This document shows positions 1 to 6,802 of a stretch of DNA of 17,062 nt, piece by piece. The notes beneath the pieces are model-generated. The model ran no database searches. It was given only the letters and a program-made list of their open reading frames with translations, and had not been told where the DNA came from. Both the position numbers and the translations under genes were made by a program. Source of the stretch: JAKFXL01 sp947085765. Its GTDB lineage: Bacteria; Pseudomonadota; Gammaproteobacteria; Tenderiales; Tenderiaceae. The stretch's first letter is position 1; every line of letters starts with the position of its first letter. Location: assembly GCA_947085765.1 (NCBI GenBank), contig CAMTXZ010000251.1, positions 1 through 17,062 of the forward strand, read 5' to 3'.

Positions 1-1
1 C

Positions 2-598
2 GCCACCCTGATCCCGCGCCCCGATACCGAACTGCTGGTGGAGCAGGCGCTGGCACGCATCCCGCCCGCCGCCCAGTGGCAGATCGCCGACCTCGGCACC
101 GGCAGCGGCGCCATCGCCCTGGCCATCGCCAGCGAACGGCCAAACTGCCAGCTTGTTGCCACCGATGTCAGCGCCGCCGCACTCGCCGTCGCCCGTGGCA
201 ACGCCACGCAACTCGGCATCCACAATATTGAATTTTGTCACGGCAGCTGGTGTGAAGCGCTGGCCAACAACCAATACCAGATGATCGTCTCCAACCCGCC
301 CTACATCGACGGCCACGACCCACACCTGCTACACGACGGCCTACCCTTCGAACCGCAAAGTGCACTCACCCCCGCCAACACCGATGATGGCGACGGCGAC
401 GGCCTGGCAGCGCTGCGCATCATCATCGATCAAGCCCGCCCACACCTCATCACCCCCGGCTGGCTGCTGCTGGAACATGGCTACAATCAGGGCGAGATGG
501 TGCGTGAACTGCTACAACAAGCGGGCTATCATGGCGCGATAACGCTTCAGGATCTGGGCGGCCAGGAGCGTCTTACCCTGGCCCAGCTCAGCGCATAA
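2..598 (+). CDS. prmC: PrmC/HemK release factor glutamine methyltransferase, 5' truncated
   Basis: This enzyme methylates the glutamine of the GGQ motif in peptide release factors RF1 and RF2, using S-adenosylmethionine, in the cytoplasm. The frame is open from base 2, before the first in-frame ATG at 38, and reads TLIPRPDTELLVE, the hallmark start of the PrmC catalytic domain; the true start and the N-terminal helical domain therefore lie left of the window. The SAM-binding glycine motif is DLGTGSGAIALA, and the catalytic NPPY motif appears as SNPPYID near base 293. It ends at TAA 596-598. The M67 protease gene follows after 20 bases and is probably co-transcribed. Family identity is clear from the IPRP and NPPY motifs; only the N-terminus is unseen. 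Confidence 0.96.
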   Translation, partial: ATLIPRPDTELLVEQALARIPPAAQWQIADLGTGSGAIALAIASERPNCQLVATDVSAAALAVARGNATQLGIHNIEFCHGSWCEALANNQYQMIVSNPPYIDGHDPHLLHDGLPFEPQSALTPANTDDGDGDGLAALRIIIDQARPHLITPGWLLLEHGYNQGEMVRELLQQAGYHGAITLQDLGGQERLTLAQLSA

Positions 599-618
599 CC
601 ACTAAAACAGGCCCCCTA

Positions 619-1026
619 ATGGACAGACTCAGACTCCCCCGCCCCCTGGTCAACCAGATATTGACCCAGGCGCAACACTCGCCCGAGGCCGAAATCTGCG
701 GCCTGATCGCCGCCAAAAATGGCACCGCCAGCCGCTGCTACCCCGTGCACAACGCCGCCGCCGACCCCGTGCACCGCTACCAGATGGAGCCACAGGCGCA
801 GATCGAGGCGCTGCGGCAGATGCGCGCGGCGGACGAAACATTGCTGGCGATCTACCACTCCCACCCCCACACACCGGCCACCCCCTCCAGCAGCGACATC
901 GAAGAGGCCAACTACCCCGACGCGGTCTACCTCATCATCTCGCTCGACATCAAAGGGGTATTGCAGATTTCCGCCTTTCATATTGCCAACGGCAAGGCCA
1001 CAGAACTGGTGCTGGAGCTGCTCTGA
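619..1026 (+). CDS. JAMM/M67 family metalloprotease (Mec+/Mov34-like)
   Basis: This is a small (135 aa) zinc metallopeptidase of the JAB1/MPN/Mov34 family, single domain, with no signal peptide. The JAMM signature is intact: Glu25 in EICGLI, then His80 and His82 in HSHPH, and Asp93 exactly ten residues after the second histidine. Bacterial M67 relatives remove C-terminal residues from ubiquitin-like sulfur carrier proteins (CysO-Mec+ in Mycobacterium) and are often encoded beside a ThiF/MoeB-type E1 enzyme and a sulfur carrier. Neither partner is next to it here: prmC lies directly upstream and hsdM starts 46 bases downstream. The start ATG at 619 has only a weak ribosome-binding site. The family call is firm; the substrate is inferred from relatives. 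Confidence 0.88.
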   Translation: MDRLRLPRPLVNQILTQAQHSPEAEICGLIAAKNGTASRCYPVHNAAADPVHRYQMEPQAQIEALRQMRAADETLLAIYHSHPHTPATPSSSDIEEANYPDAVYLIISLDIKGVLQISAFHIANGKATELVLELL

Positions 1027-1072
1027 TCCAAGCCTGCCTATCTGATTTATCACACATAACCACGGTACCCCG

Positions 1073-2836
1073 ATGCTTGATGATATAAAAAAAACCCTCT
1101 GGGCCGCCGCCGACAAGCTGCGCGCCAACATGGATGCCGCCGAATACAAACACCTGGTACTGGGGCTGATCTTTGTCAAATACGTCTCCGACACCTTTGC
1201 CGCCCGCCGGGCCGAGCTGGAACGGCGTTTTGCCGATGAGGCCGACGACTACTTTCTGCCCGACGCCACCCCCGAACTACTGGCCGCCGAACTCGAAGAC
1301 CGCGACTACTACACCGAAGTAAACGTCTTCTGGGTGCCGGAAGCGGCCCGCTGGGAGGCACTGCGGGCAGCCGCCAAACAGCCCGACATCGGCAAGCGCA
1401 TCGACGACGCCCTGGTAGTCATCGAGGTAGAGAACCCCAAGCTCAAGGGCATTCTCGACAAACGTTACGCCCGCGCCCAGCTGCCGGACGGCAAACTCGG
1501 CGAGCTGGTCGACCTCGTCTCCACCATCGGTTTCGGTGACGACCCCGGCAAGGCGCGCGACATCCTCGGGCAGGTCTACGAATATTTCCTCGGCCAGTTC
1601 GCCAGCGCCGAAGGCAAAAAGGGCGGCCAGTTCTACACCCCCGCCAGCATCGTCAAAACCCTGGTGGCGGTGCTCGCCCCGCACCACGGCAAGGTCTACG
1701 ACCCCTGCTGCGGCTCCGGCGGCATGTTTGTGCAGTCAGAAAAATTCATCGAATCCCACGGCGGCAAGCTCGGCGATGTCGCCATCTTCGGCCAGGAGTC
1801 CAACCCCACCACCTGGCGGCTGGCCGCCATGAACCTCGCCATTCGCGGCATCGACTTCAACCTCGGGCGCGAACCGTCAGACACCTTCACCAAAAACCAG
1901 CACCCCGATCTGCGCGCCGACTTCATCCTTGCCAACCCGCCCTTCAACATCAGCGACTGGTGGCACGGCAGCCTCACCGGCGACCCGCGCTGGGCGTTTG
2001 GCGACCCACCCGCCGGCAACGCCAACTACGCCTGGTTGCAGCACATGCTCTACCACCTCAAACCCAGCGGCCGCGCCGGCATTGTGTTGGCGAATGGATC
2101 GATGAGCTCCAGCCAGAACAGCGAAGGTCAGATTCGCGCCGCCATGGTCGAGGCCGACGTGGTAGAGGTGATGATCGCCCTGCCCGGCCAGCTCTTCTTC
2201 AATACACAGATACCCGCCTGCCTCTGGTTCCTGGCCAAGCAGAAAACCAACCGCCAAGGCGAGGTGCTGTTCATCGACGCCCGCAAACTCGGCACCATGA
2301 TCAGCCGGGTACAGACAGAGCTGACCGATACGGTGATAGAGCGCATTGCCGCCACCGTGGCGGCCTGGCGTGGCGAAATCCCCCTCAATCCCCCTTTTGC
2401 AAAGGGGGAGGCAACTATTCCTGCGTCTGAACAAACTCCCGCCTGTGAAAAAGGAGGGCCAGGGGGTGCCGATTCTCATGGGACTATCGCAGAAGGACAA
2501 CTTCCCCCCTTTGAAAAAGGAGGGCCAGGGGGTGCCGATTCTCATGAGACTATCGCAGAAGGACAACTTCCCCCCTTTGAAAAAGGGGGGCCAGGGGGGA
2601 TTTACCAAGACATCCCCGGCTACTGCCGCAGCGTCACGCTGGCGGAGATCGCCGAACACGGCCACGTGCTCACCCCCGGCCGTTATGTCGGGGCCGAGGC
2701 GGTAGAAGATAACGACGAAGCCTTTGCCGACAAGATGCAGACCCTCACGGAAAAGCTCGGCGAGCAGATGGCCAAGGGGGCAGAGCTGGACCAGCTGATC
2801 CGCCAGAAGCTGGGGGGGCTGGGGTATGAGTTCTGA
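1073..2836 (+). CDS. hsdM: Type I restriction-modification methyltransferase subunit HsdM, with in-frame repeat insertion
   Basis: This is the DNA adenine-N6 methyltransferase subunit of the type I complex; it works with HsdS to methylate the target and with HsdR to restrict. At 587 aa, it has an N-terminal HsdM helical domain (residues 1-140, AAEYKHLVLGLIFVKY), SAM motif I DPCCGSGGMF (210-219) and the catalytic NPPF motif (288-291). The C-terminal helical part (IPGYCRSVTLAEI, LTPGRYVG) binds HsdS in known relatives. Residues about 436-510 are foreign to the family: low-complexity KGGPGG peptide encoded by an inserted palindromic repeat. Without it the protein would be about 512 aa, usual for HsdM. 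The insertion falls between the methyltransferase core and the C-terminal helices, so activity may survive, but this is inference. The end overlaps the next gene by 11 bases. Confidence 0.96.
   Translation: MLDDIKKTLWAAADKLRANMDAAEYKHLVLGLIFVKYVSDTFAARRAELERRFADEADDYFLPDATPELLAAELEDRDYYTEVNVFWVPEAARWEALRAAAKQPDIGKRIDDALVVIEVENPKLKGILDKRYARAQLPDGKLGELVDLVSTIGFGDDPGKARDILGQVYEYFLGQFASAEGKKGGQFYTPASIVKTLVAVLAPHHGKVYDPCCGSGGMFVQSEKFIESHGGKLGDVAIFGQESNPTTWRLAAMNLAIRGIDFNLGREPSDTFTKNQHPDLRADFILANPPFNISDWWHGSLTGDPRWAFGDPPAGNANYAWLQHMLYHLKPSGRAGIVLANGSMSSSQNSEGQIRAAMVEADVVEVMIALPGQLFFNTQIPACLWFLAKQKTNRQGEVLFIDARKLGTMISRVQTELTDTVIERIAATVAAWRGEIPLNPPFAKGEATIPASEQTPACEKGGPGGADSHGTIAEGQLPPFEKGGPGGADSHETIAEGQLPPFEKGGPGGIYQDIPGYCRSVTLAEIAEHGHVLTPGRYVGAEAVEDNDEAFADKMQTLTEKLGEQMAKGAELDQLIRQKLGGLGYEF
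2376..2603 (+). repeat. Palindromic repeat element inserted in frame in hsdM
   Basis: The element runs from AAATCCCCCTCAATCCCCC to GGCCAGGGGGGATTT; its ends are imperfect terminal inverted repeats (2376-2398 and 2580-2603). Inside are a hairpin around 2389-2409 (CCCCCTTTTGCAAAGGGGG) and the 66-base tandem units described separately. It is open in the hsdM frame with no stop and interrupts the family-conserved stretch between WRGE and YQDIPG. No target-site duplication is visible. The CCCCCTTT...AAAGGGGG core looks like intergenic MITE or REP-type repeats seen in many bacterial genomes; I could not check a repeat family by search. Confidence 0.85.
2447..2600 (+). repeat. 66-base tandem repeat (2.3 copies) coding 22-residue units
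   Basis: Copy 1 is 2447-2512, copy 2 is 2513-2578, and a partial third copy starts at 2579. The two full copies differ at one base (GGG to GAG, Gly to Glu). Each codes a 22-residue unit beginning EKGGPGGADSH and ending GQLPPF. The period is a multiple of three, so gain or loss of a unit keeps the hsdM frame. Near-identity of the copies indicates recent duplication. Confidence 0.95.
2801..2836 (+). repeat. Direct repeat copy 1: authentic hsdM 3' tail
   Basis: These last 12 codons of hsdM code RQKLGGLGYEF and the stop. A second copy lies at 3889-3924, after the nuclease gene, matching at 32 of 36 bases. The repeat includes the ATG (2826) of the nuclease gene, which begins M-S-S-E; in copy 2 the equivalent ATG starts hsdS (M-S-F-E). 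It contains a run of seven G at 2812-2818. Confidence 0.95.
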
Positions 2837-3917
2837 AATCACGCAAAACCAAGCCGACTATCACCATTGGTTGACGGAACTCAAGACACGTTTCCAGCAG
2901 GTTCAACTCAAGGCAGCCATTGCGGTCAACACAGCATTGCTCCAGTTTTATTGGGAACTGGGGGCGGACATCGTGGCACGGCAGGCAAAAGTGGATTGGG
3001 GATCGGGTTTCTTGAACCAACTCAGCGCCGACTTGACGCAGGAATTCCCAGCGATGAAAGGGTTTTCTGCCAGCAATCTCAAATATATCCGCCAGTGGTA
3101 TTCGTTCTATGCGACCTCGCCCGTAATTAGCCAACAGGCTGTTGGCCAATTAACGCAACCCCCAGTTGCGCAAATTCTGTCCATCCCGTGGGGGCACAAC
3201 CTCGCCATCATCGCCAAATGCAAACAGCAGAGCGAGGCTCGCTACTATGTGCAAAATACCCTGACCCACGGCTGGAGCCGCAGCGTACTGGTGCATCAAA
3301 TCGAATCAGGTTTGTGGCAGCGCGAAGGCCGGGCCATCACCAACTTTGAGCAGACACTGCCCGCTGTGCAGTCTGAATTAGCCACCCAGATACTCAAAGA
3401 TCCGTACACGTTTGACTTCTTATCCCTGGCCAAAGAACACACCGAGCGCGAGCTGGAAAACAGCCTGATTGAACATATCACCCAGTTTCTGCTTGAACTG
3501 GGCGCAGGCTTTGCCTACCTTGGCCGCCAAGTGCCGCTACCAGTGGGCGAGCGCGACTTCTTTCTCGACCTGCTTTTTTATCACACCCGCCTGCATTGCT
3601 ACGTCGTGGTGGAACTCAAGACCGTGGACGTCGAGCCAGAGTTTGCCGGCAAACTTAACTTCTACCTCAAGGCCGTTGATGAGCAACGACGCAGCGAAGG
3701 CGACCAGCCCACCATTGGACTACTACTGTGTAAAAGCAAAGACAGACTGGTAGCCGAATACGCTTTGAGCGACGTGCAAAAACCGATGGGTTTGGCAACC
3801 TACAACCTATCTCACACCCTGCCAGAAGCCCTGCGCGACAAGTTGCCCAGCATTGAGGCGATTGAACGAGAGCTGGGGCTAGAAGTTGCGGCAGACGCTG
3901 GGAGGGCTGGGGTATGA
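2826..3917 (+). CDS. DUF1016/YhcG-type PD-(D/E)XK nuclease family protein
   Basis: This 363-aa protein belongs to the YhcG/DUF1016 family: an N-terminal DUF1016 domain (about residues 10-170, with the typical LKYIRQWY and IPWGHN segments) and a C-terminal PD-(D/E)XK nuclease-like domain. Candidate catalytic residues are Asp248 in FFLDLLFY and Glu263/Lys265 in VVELKT, all present. Function is unproven; family members recur in type I restriction loci and defence islands. The start ATG lies inside the hsdM 3' end (11-base overlap), so translation is probably coupled. Its last residues AGRAGV are encoded, in a different frame, by a duplicated piece of hsdM, so its own original terminus has probably been altered. 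The gene is visibly AT-richer than hsdM, which suggests separate acquisition. Confidence 0.9.
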   Translation: MSSEITQNQADYHHWLTELKTRFQQVQLKAAIAVNTALLQFYWELGADIVARQAKVDWGSGFLNQLSADLTQEFPAMKGFSASNLKYIRQWYSFYATSPVISQQAVGQLTQPPVAQILSIPWGHNLAIIAKCKQQSEARYYVQNTLTHGWSRSVLVHQIESGLWQREGRAITNFEQTLPAVQSELATQILKDPYTFDFLSLAKEHTERELENSLIEHITQFLLELGAGFAYLGRQVPLPVGERDFFLDLLFYHTRLHCYVVVELKTVDVEPEFAGKLNFYLKAVDEQRRSEGDQPTIGLLLCKSKDRLVAEYALSDVQKPMGLATYNLSHTLPEALRDKLPSIEAIERELGLEVAADAGRAGV

Positions 3918-3924
3918 GTTTTGA
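3889..3924 (+). repeat. Direct repeat copy 2: fossil of the hsdM C-terminal coding end
   Basis: Read in the former hsdM frame (codons from 3889) this stretch still codes RQTLGGLGYEF followed by TGA, the same C-terminus as real HsdM apart from Lys to Thr. Within the last nine codons both base differences are synonymous (GGG/GGA Gly, TTC/TTT Phe). It now serves as the end of the nuclease gene (another frame) and the start of hsdS. It shows that hsdM once joined hsdS directly here, or that the tail was copied with the cassette. Confidence 0.92.
3901..3905 (+). promoter_or_regulatory. Shine-Dalgarno sequence for hsdS inside the duplicated hsdM tail
   Basis: GGAGG lies 8 bases before the hsdS ATG at 3914, and the ATGA overlap with the nuclease stop suggests translational coupling. 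The site is part of the duplicated hsdM tail. In copy 1 the same place is an uninterrupted G run. Confidence 0.65.
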
Positions 3925-5305
3925 GTGGGAGCGTCTTCAACTAAGGGAACTCGGACGCATCGTTACTGGCAAGACACCGTCGACCGCGCGCATCGATTTC
4001 TTCGGTGGAAATATTCCGTTTCTAACTCCGACTGACATGGTTGATGGGCAAAAAACGGTTAGAGCTTCCCGGTCGTTGACTGATGCTGGCTTGGCAACTG
4101 TAAAAAATTGTCTGGTTTCAAGGGGGGTCTCTGTTTCATGCATTGGTTGGCAGATGGGGAAGTCCGTCCTTGTGCTTGAGCCAACGGTAACCAATCAGCA
4201 AATCAATACTGTTGTCGTCGATGAATCACGATTCAACCTATCATTCGTCTATTACTTGCTGGCCAGTATGAGAGACCAGATTTTCGAGTTAGGGGCCACT
4301 CCAACCAGAACTCCAATCGTAAATAAATCGACTTTTGGCCAAATTACTGTCTTCGTGCCAGGTTTGGACGAGCAGAAAAAAATTGCAGCCTTTGGCAAAG
4401 CCCTCGACGACCGCATCACCCTCCTGCGCGAAACCAACGCCACCCTTGAAGCCATCGCCCAGGCACTGTTCAAGTCGTGGTTTGTGGACTTCGACCCCGT
4501 GCACGCCAACCAGCTCCTGAGCAAAGGCGAAGGGCAACCAGGCAGCGCACCCCCGCCAGGAGGACGCCGCGCAGTGAATGGCCCTAACGAGCCGACAACC
4601 GCGCCGCCAGCAGGGCTGGACGAGACGACTGCGGCGTTCTTTCCTGACAGCTTCGAGGAGTCGGCGCTGGGGTTGGTGCCGAAGGGGTGGCGGGTTGGAA
4701 TGCTGTCTGATCTGGCAGATTTTCAAAATGGCTACGCATTCAAGAGCAAGGATTGGGTTGAGTCTGGGCATCCGGTGGTCAAAATTGGCGACGTAAAACC
4801 GGGCATTATTGACTTCAAAGGATGTTCTTATGTTAATGCGGCAACCACCTCTGGTCTCGATCGATTCAAGCTTAATCGTGGTGATTTACTGGTTGGGATG
4901 ACGGGCTACGTAGGCGAGACCGGGATGGTTCCTGATGTCGCCCCTGTAGCTTATTTGAATCAGCGCGTCGGCCGTATCTCAACCAAATCGGGGTTACTCG
5001 ACCTCGGATATGTTTACTGCTTGGTGCGGAATGAAGCATTCAAAGCTTATGCCGAGACACAGTCTCATGGCAGTGCACAGGCTAATGTTAGCGCTGCGGC
5101 TTTACTTGCATATCCTTCTGCGATTCCATCGACAGAAGTCTTATTTCAGTTTAACGAGGTGATTCATCCACTGTTGGAGGCGATATTGGCGAATCATGAG
5201 AAAGCCCAAACCCTCGCCACCCTGCGCGACACCCTGCTCCCGCGTCTGATCTCCGGCCAGCTGCGCCTGCCGGAGGCCGAGGCGATGCTGGAGGAGAGCC
5301 CATGA
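3914..5305 (+). CDS. hsdS: Type I restriction-modification specificity subunit HsdS
   Basis: This is the DNA-recognition subunit that directs HsdM and HsdR to a bipartite target. The 463 aa show the classic two-part layout: target recognition domain 1 (about residues 5-160, GRIVTGKTPSTARIDFFGG), a central conserved helix (about 164-199, ITLLRETNATLEAIAQALF and FVDFDPVHAN), TRD2 (about 254-425, LVPKGW, FQNGYAF) and a distal conserved helix (427-463, TLRDTLLPRLISGQLRLPE). Both TRDs are visibly AT-richer than the conserved parts, the usual sign of TRD exchange between systems. A proline/glycine-rich stretch (about residues 200-245) makes the linker before TRD2 longer than I would expect. Start ATG 3914 is supported by GGAGG and an ATGA overlap. 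A partial copy of its 3' end lies at 6803-6890. Confidence 0.95.
   Translation: MSFEWERLQLRELGRIVTGKTPSTARIDFFGGNIPFLTPTDMVDGQKTVRASRSLTDAGLATVKNCLVSRGVSVSCIGWQMGKSVLVLEPTVTNQQINTVVVDESRFNLSFVYYLLASMRDQIFELGATPTRTPIVNKSTFGQITVFVPGLDEQKKIAAFGKALDDRITLLRETNATLEAIAQALFKSWFVDFDPVHANQLLSKGEGQPGSAPPPGGRRAVNGPNEPTTAPPAGLDETTAAFFPDSFEESALGLVPKGWRVGMLSDLADFQNGYAFKSKDWVESGHPVVKIGDVKPGIIDFKGCSYVNAATTSGLDRFKLNRGDLLVGMTGYVGETGMVPDVAPVAYLNQRVGRISTKSGLLDLGYVYCLVRNEAFKAYAETQSHGSAQANVSAAALLAYPSAIPSTEVLFQFNEVIHPLLEAILANHEKAQTLATLRDTLLPRLISGQLRLPEAEAMLEESP
5215..5296 (+). repeat. Direct repeat copy 1: hsdS 3' tail
   Basis: This part of hsdS codes ATLRDTLLPRLISGQLRLPE and the following residues. It matches 6803-6884 at 76 of 82 bases with no gaps (offset 1588). 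The pair flanks the AlbA_2/HATPase gene exactly as the hsdM-tail pair flanks the nuclease gene. Confidence 0.95.
5290..5296 (+). promoter_or_regulatory. Shine-Dalgarno for the AlbA_2 gene in the hsdS tail
   Basis: GGAGGAG lies 5 bases before the ATG at 5302. That ATG overlaps the hsdS stop as ATGA, so the AlbA gene is probably translated by coupling to hsdS. In the fossil tail copy the corresponding bases read GGAGCAG and no gene starts directly after. Confidence 0.65.
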
Positions 5306-6714
5306 TCACACTGGAAATACTCAATCGCTGGTTGGCTGGAACGCCCGAGGGCGAGCACCTCGAATTCAAGGAGGCCAAGCAGCAATACGACAGCATCAAG
5401 CTGCTGAAGTATTGCGTTGCCTTGGCAAACGAGCGTGGTGGGTATCTGGTGCTGGGCGTAAGCGACCGTCCGCCACGCCGTGTGGTGGGAACGGCGGCGT
5501 TTCCGAGCCTTGGCGAAGTCAAAAACCGGATTCTTGAGGCGCTGCGAATTCGTGTCGATGTACATGAGTTGCCGCATCCAGATGGCCGGGTGCTAATTTT
5601 CGATATTCCATCGCGCCCGATCGGCAAGCCGTTGCATCTTGATGGAACCTATTTGATGCGCTCCGGCGAGGCGCTGGTGCCGATGACGATCGAACAAATT
5701 GATCGCATTCTGGCCGAAGCAAGACCTGCTTTTCTGGAGCAAGACGCAACCGATGCGCTGGATGCCGACGCAGTGGTGGCAGCGCTCGACATCCAGACCT
5801 ATTTCGAGTTGTTGCGACTACCCTTGCCAGCGACTCGCGACGGCATCCTGGATCGTTTGATCAGCGAACGGCTGGTCCGGCAATGCGACGGTCGCTACCG
5901 GATCGCCAATGTTGGCGCGCTTCTGCTGGCCAAGGAGATGCGCCAGTTCGAGAGCCTGCAACGCAAAACGGTGCGCGTGGTGAAGTACCGGGGCAAGAAC
6001 AAGCTGGATACCGAGCGTGATCTGGTCGGCCAAAAGGGTTACGCCGTGGGGTTTGAGGGTTTGATCAGCTACATCAACGGCCAGTTGCCGATGAACGAAG
6101 TGATCGGGCAGGCGTTACGACAGGAGGTCCGCATGTTTCCGGAACTGGCGATTCGCGAGCTGGTCGCCAATGCCTTGGTGCACCAGGATTTCAATGAGTC
6201 GGGGGCTTCGATCATGGTGGAAATTTATTCTGACCGGATCGAGATCACCAACCCCGGTCAGCCACTGATTCCGACCGACCGTTTTGTTGATGCTTATCGG
6301 GCACGCAATGACCGTTTGGCCGATCTCATGCGGCGCATGGGAATCTGCGAGGAAAAGGGGAGCGGGATCGACAAGGTGGTACACGCGACAGAGTTTTTCC
6401 AGCTTCCCGCCCACGATGTGCGGGTAACGCCATTTCATACGACGGTAGTGCTGTTCGCGCACAAGGATTATTCGGAAATGGAGCCAAACGAGCGGGTTCG
6501 CGCCTGCTATCTCCACTGCTGCCTCAAATACGTGAGCAATTCGAAAATGACTAACCAGAGCTTGCGTGAGCGCTTCAAACTTGAGGATACCCGTGCCAAG
6601 TCAGCGTCCGTCTCACAGGTGATTGCGGGAGCGGTGGCACAGGGGTTGGTGAAGCCGGACGATCCGGAAAGTTCGTCAAAACGGTACGCGAAGTACGTGC
6701 CGTTCTGGGTGTGA
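5302..6714 (+). CDS. AlbA_2 (Schlafen-like) DNA-binding and HATPase domain protein
   Basis: This 470-aa protein has an N-terminal AlbA_2/Schlafen-type putative DNA-binding domain (about residues 5-125, HLEFKEAK and YLVLGVSD) and a GHKL-type ATP-binding domain. The ATP-binding motif is at 286-291 (ELVANALVHQDF), followed by NPGQPL (317-322) and KGSGID around 352-357. A C-terminal segment (about 395-470) looks like a winged helix. Such proteins are often mislabelled RecG-like helicases; I see no Walker A helicase motif. Relatives recur in and beside type I restriction operons, where the role is unknown; ATP-dependent DNA binding or regulation is inference. Start is fixed by GGAGGAG and the ATGA overlap with hsdS. 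It is flanked by two copies of the hsdS tail, marking it as an inserted cassette. Confidence 0.88.
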   Translation: MITLEILNRWLAGTPEGEHLEFKEAKQQYDSIKLLKYCVALANERGGYLVLGVSDRPPRRVVGTAAFPSLGEVKNRILEALRIRVDVHELPHPDGRVLIFDIPSRPIGKPLHLDGTYLMRSGEALVPMTIEQIDRILAEARPAFLEQDATDALDADAVVAALDIQTYFELLRLPLPATRDGILDRLISERLVRQCDGRYRIANVGALLLAKEMRQFESLQRKTVRVVKYRGKNKLDTERDLVGQKGYAVGFEGLISYINGQLPMNEVIGQALRQEVRMFPELAIRELVANALVHQDFNESGASIMVEIYSDRIEITNPGQPLIPTDRFVDAYRARNDRLADLMRRMGICEEKGSGIDKVVHATEFFQLPAHDVRVTPFHTTVVLFAHKDYSEMEPNERVRACYLHCCLKYVSNSKMTNQSLRERFKLEDTRAKSASVSQVIAGAVAQGLVKPDDPESSSKRYAKYVPFWV

Positions 6715-6802
6715 GCCTATTTAATGAGAACGGTCGGCAAGCTGCTTGAAAGCGCCCAGTGTTATGTTTTTAAAGCGGTTTCTTATTTAATCGCAAATGT
6801 TG

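Noticed and set aside
1027..1072. Attachment site at the left edge of the island
   Set aside because: No tRNA, integrase or sequence repeated at the right edge (11310-11486) could be found by eye.
2447..2600. Possible CRISPR array
   Set aside because: The 66-base units are tandem with no unique spacers and are translated in hsdM; no cas genes are present.
1877..2842. Minus-strand open frame opposite hsdM
   Set aside because: It runs against the HsdM catalytic region and the inserted repeat; its apparent peptide repeats are only the reverse reading of the repeat element.
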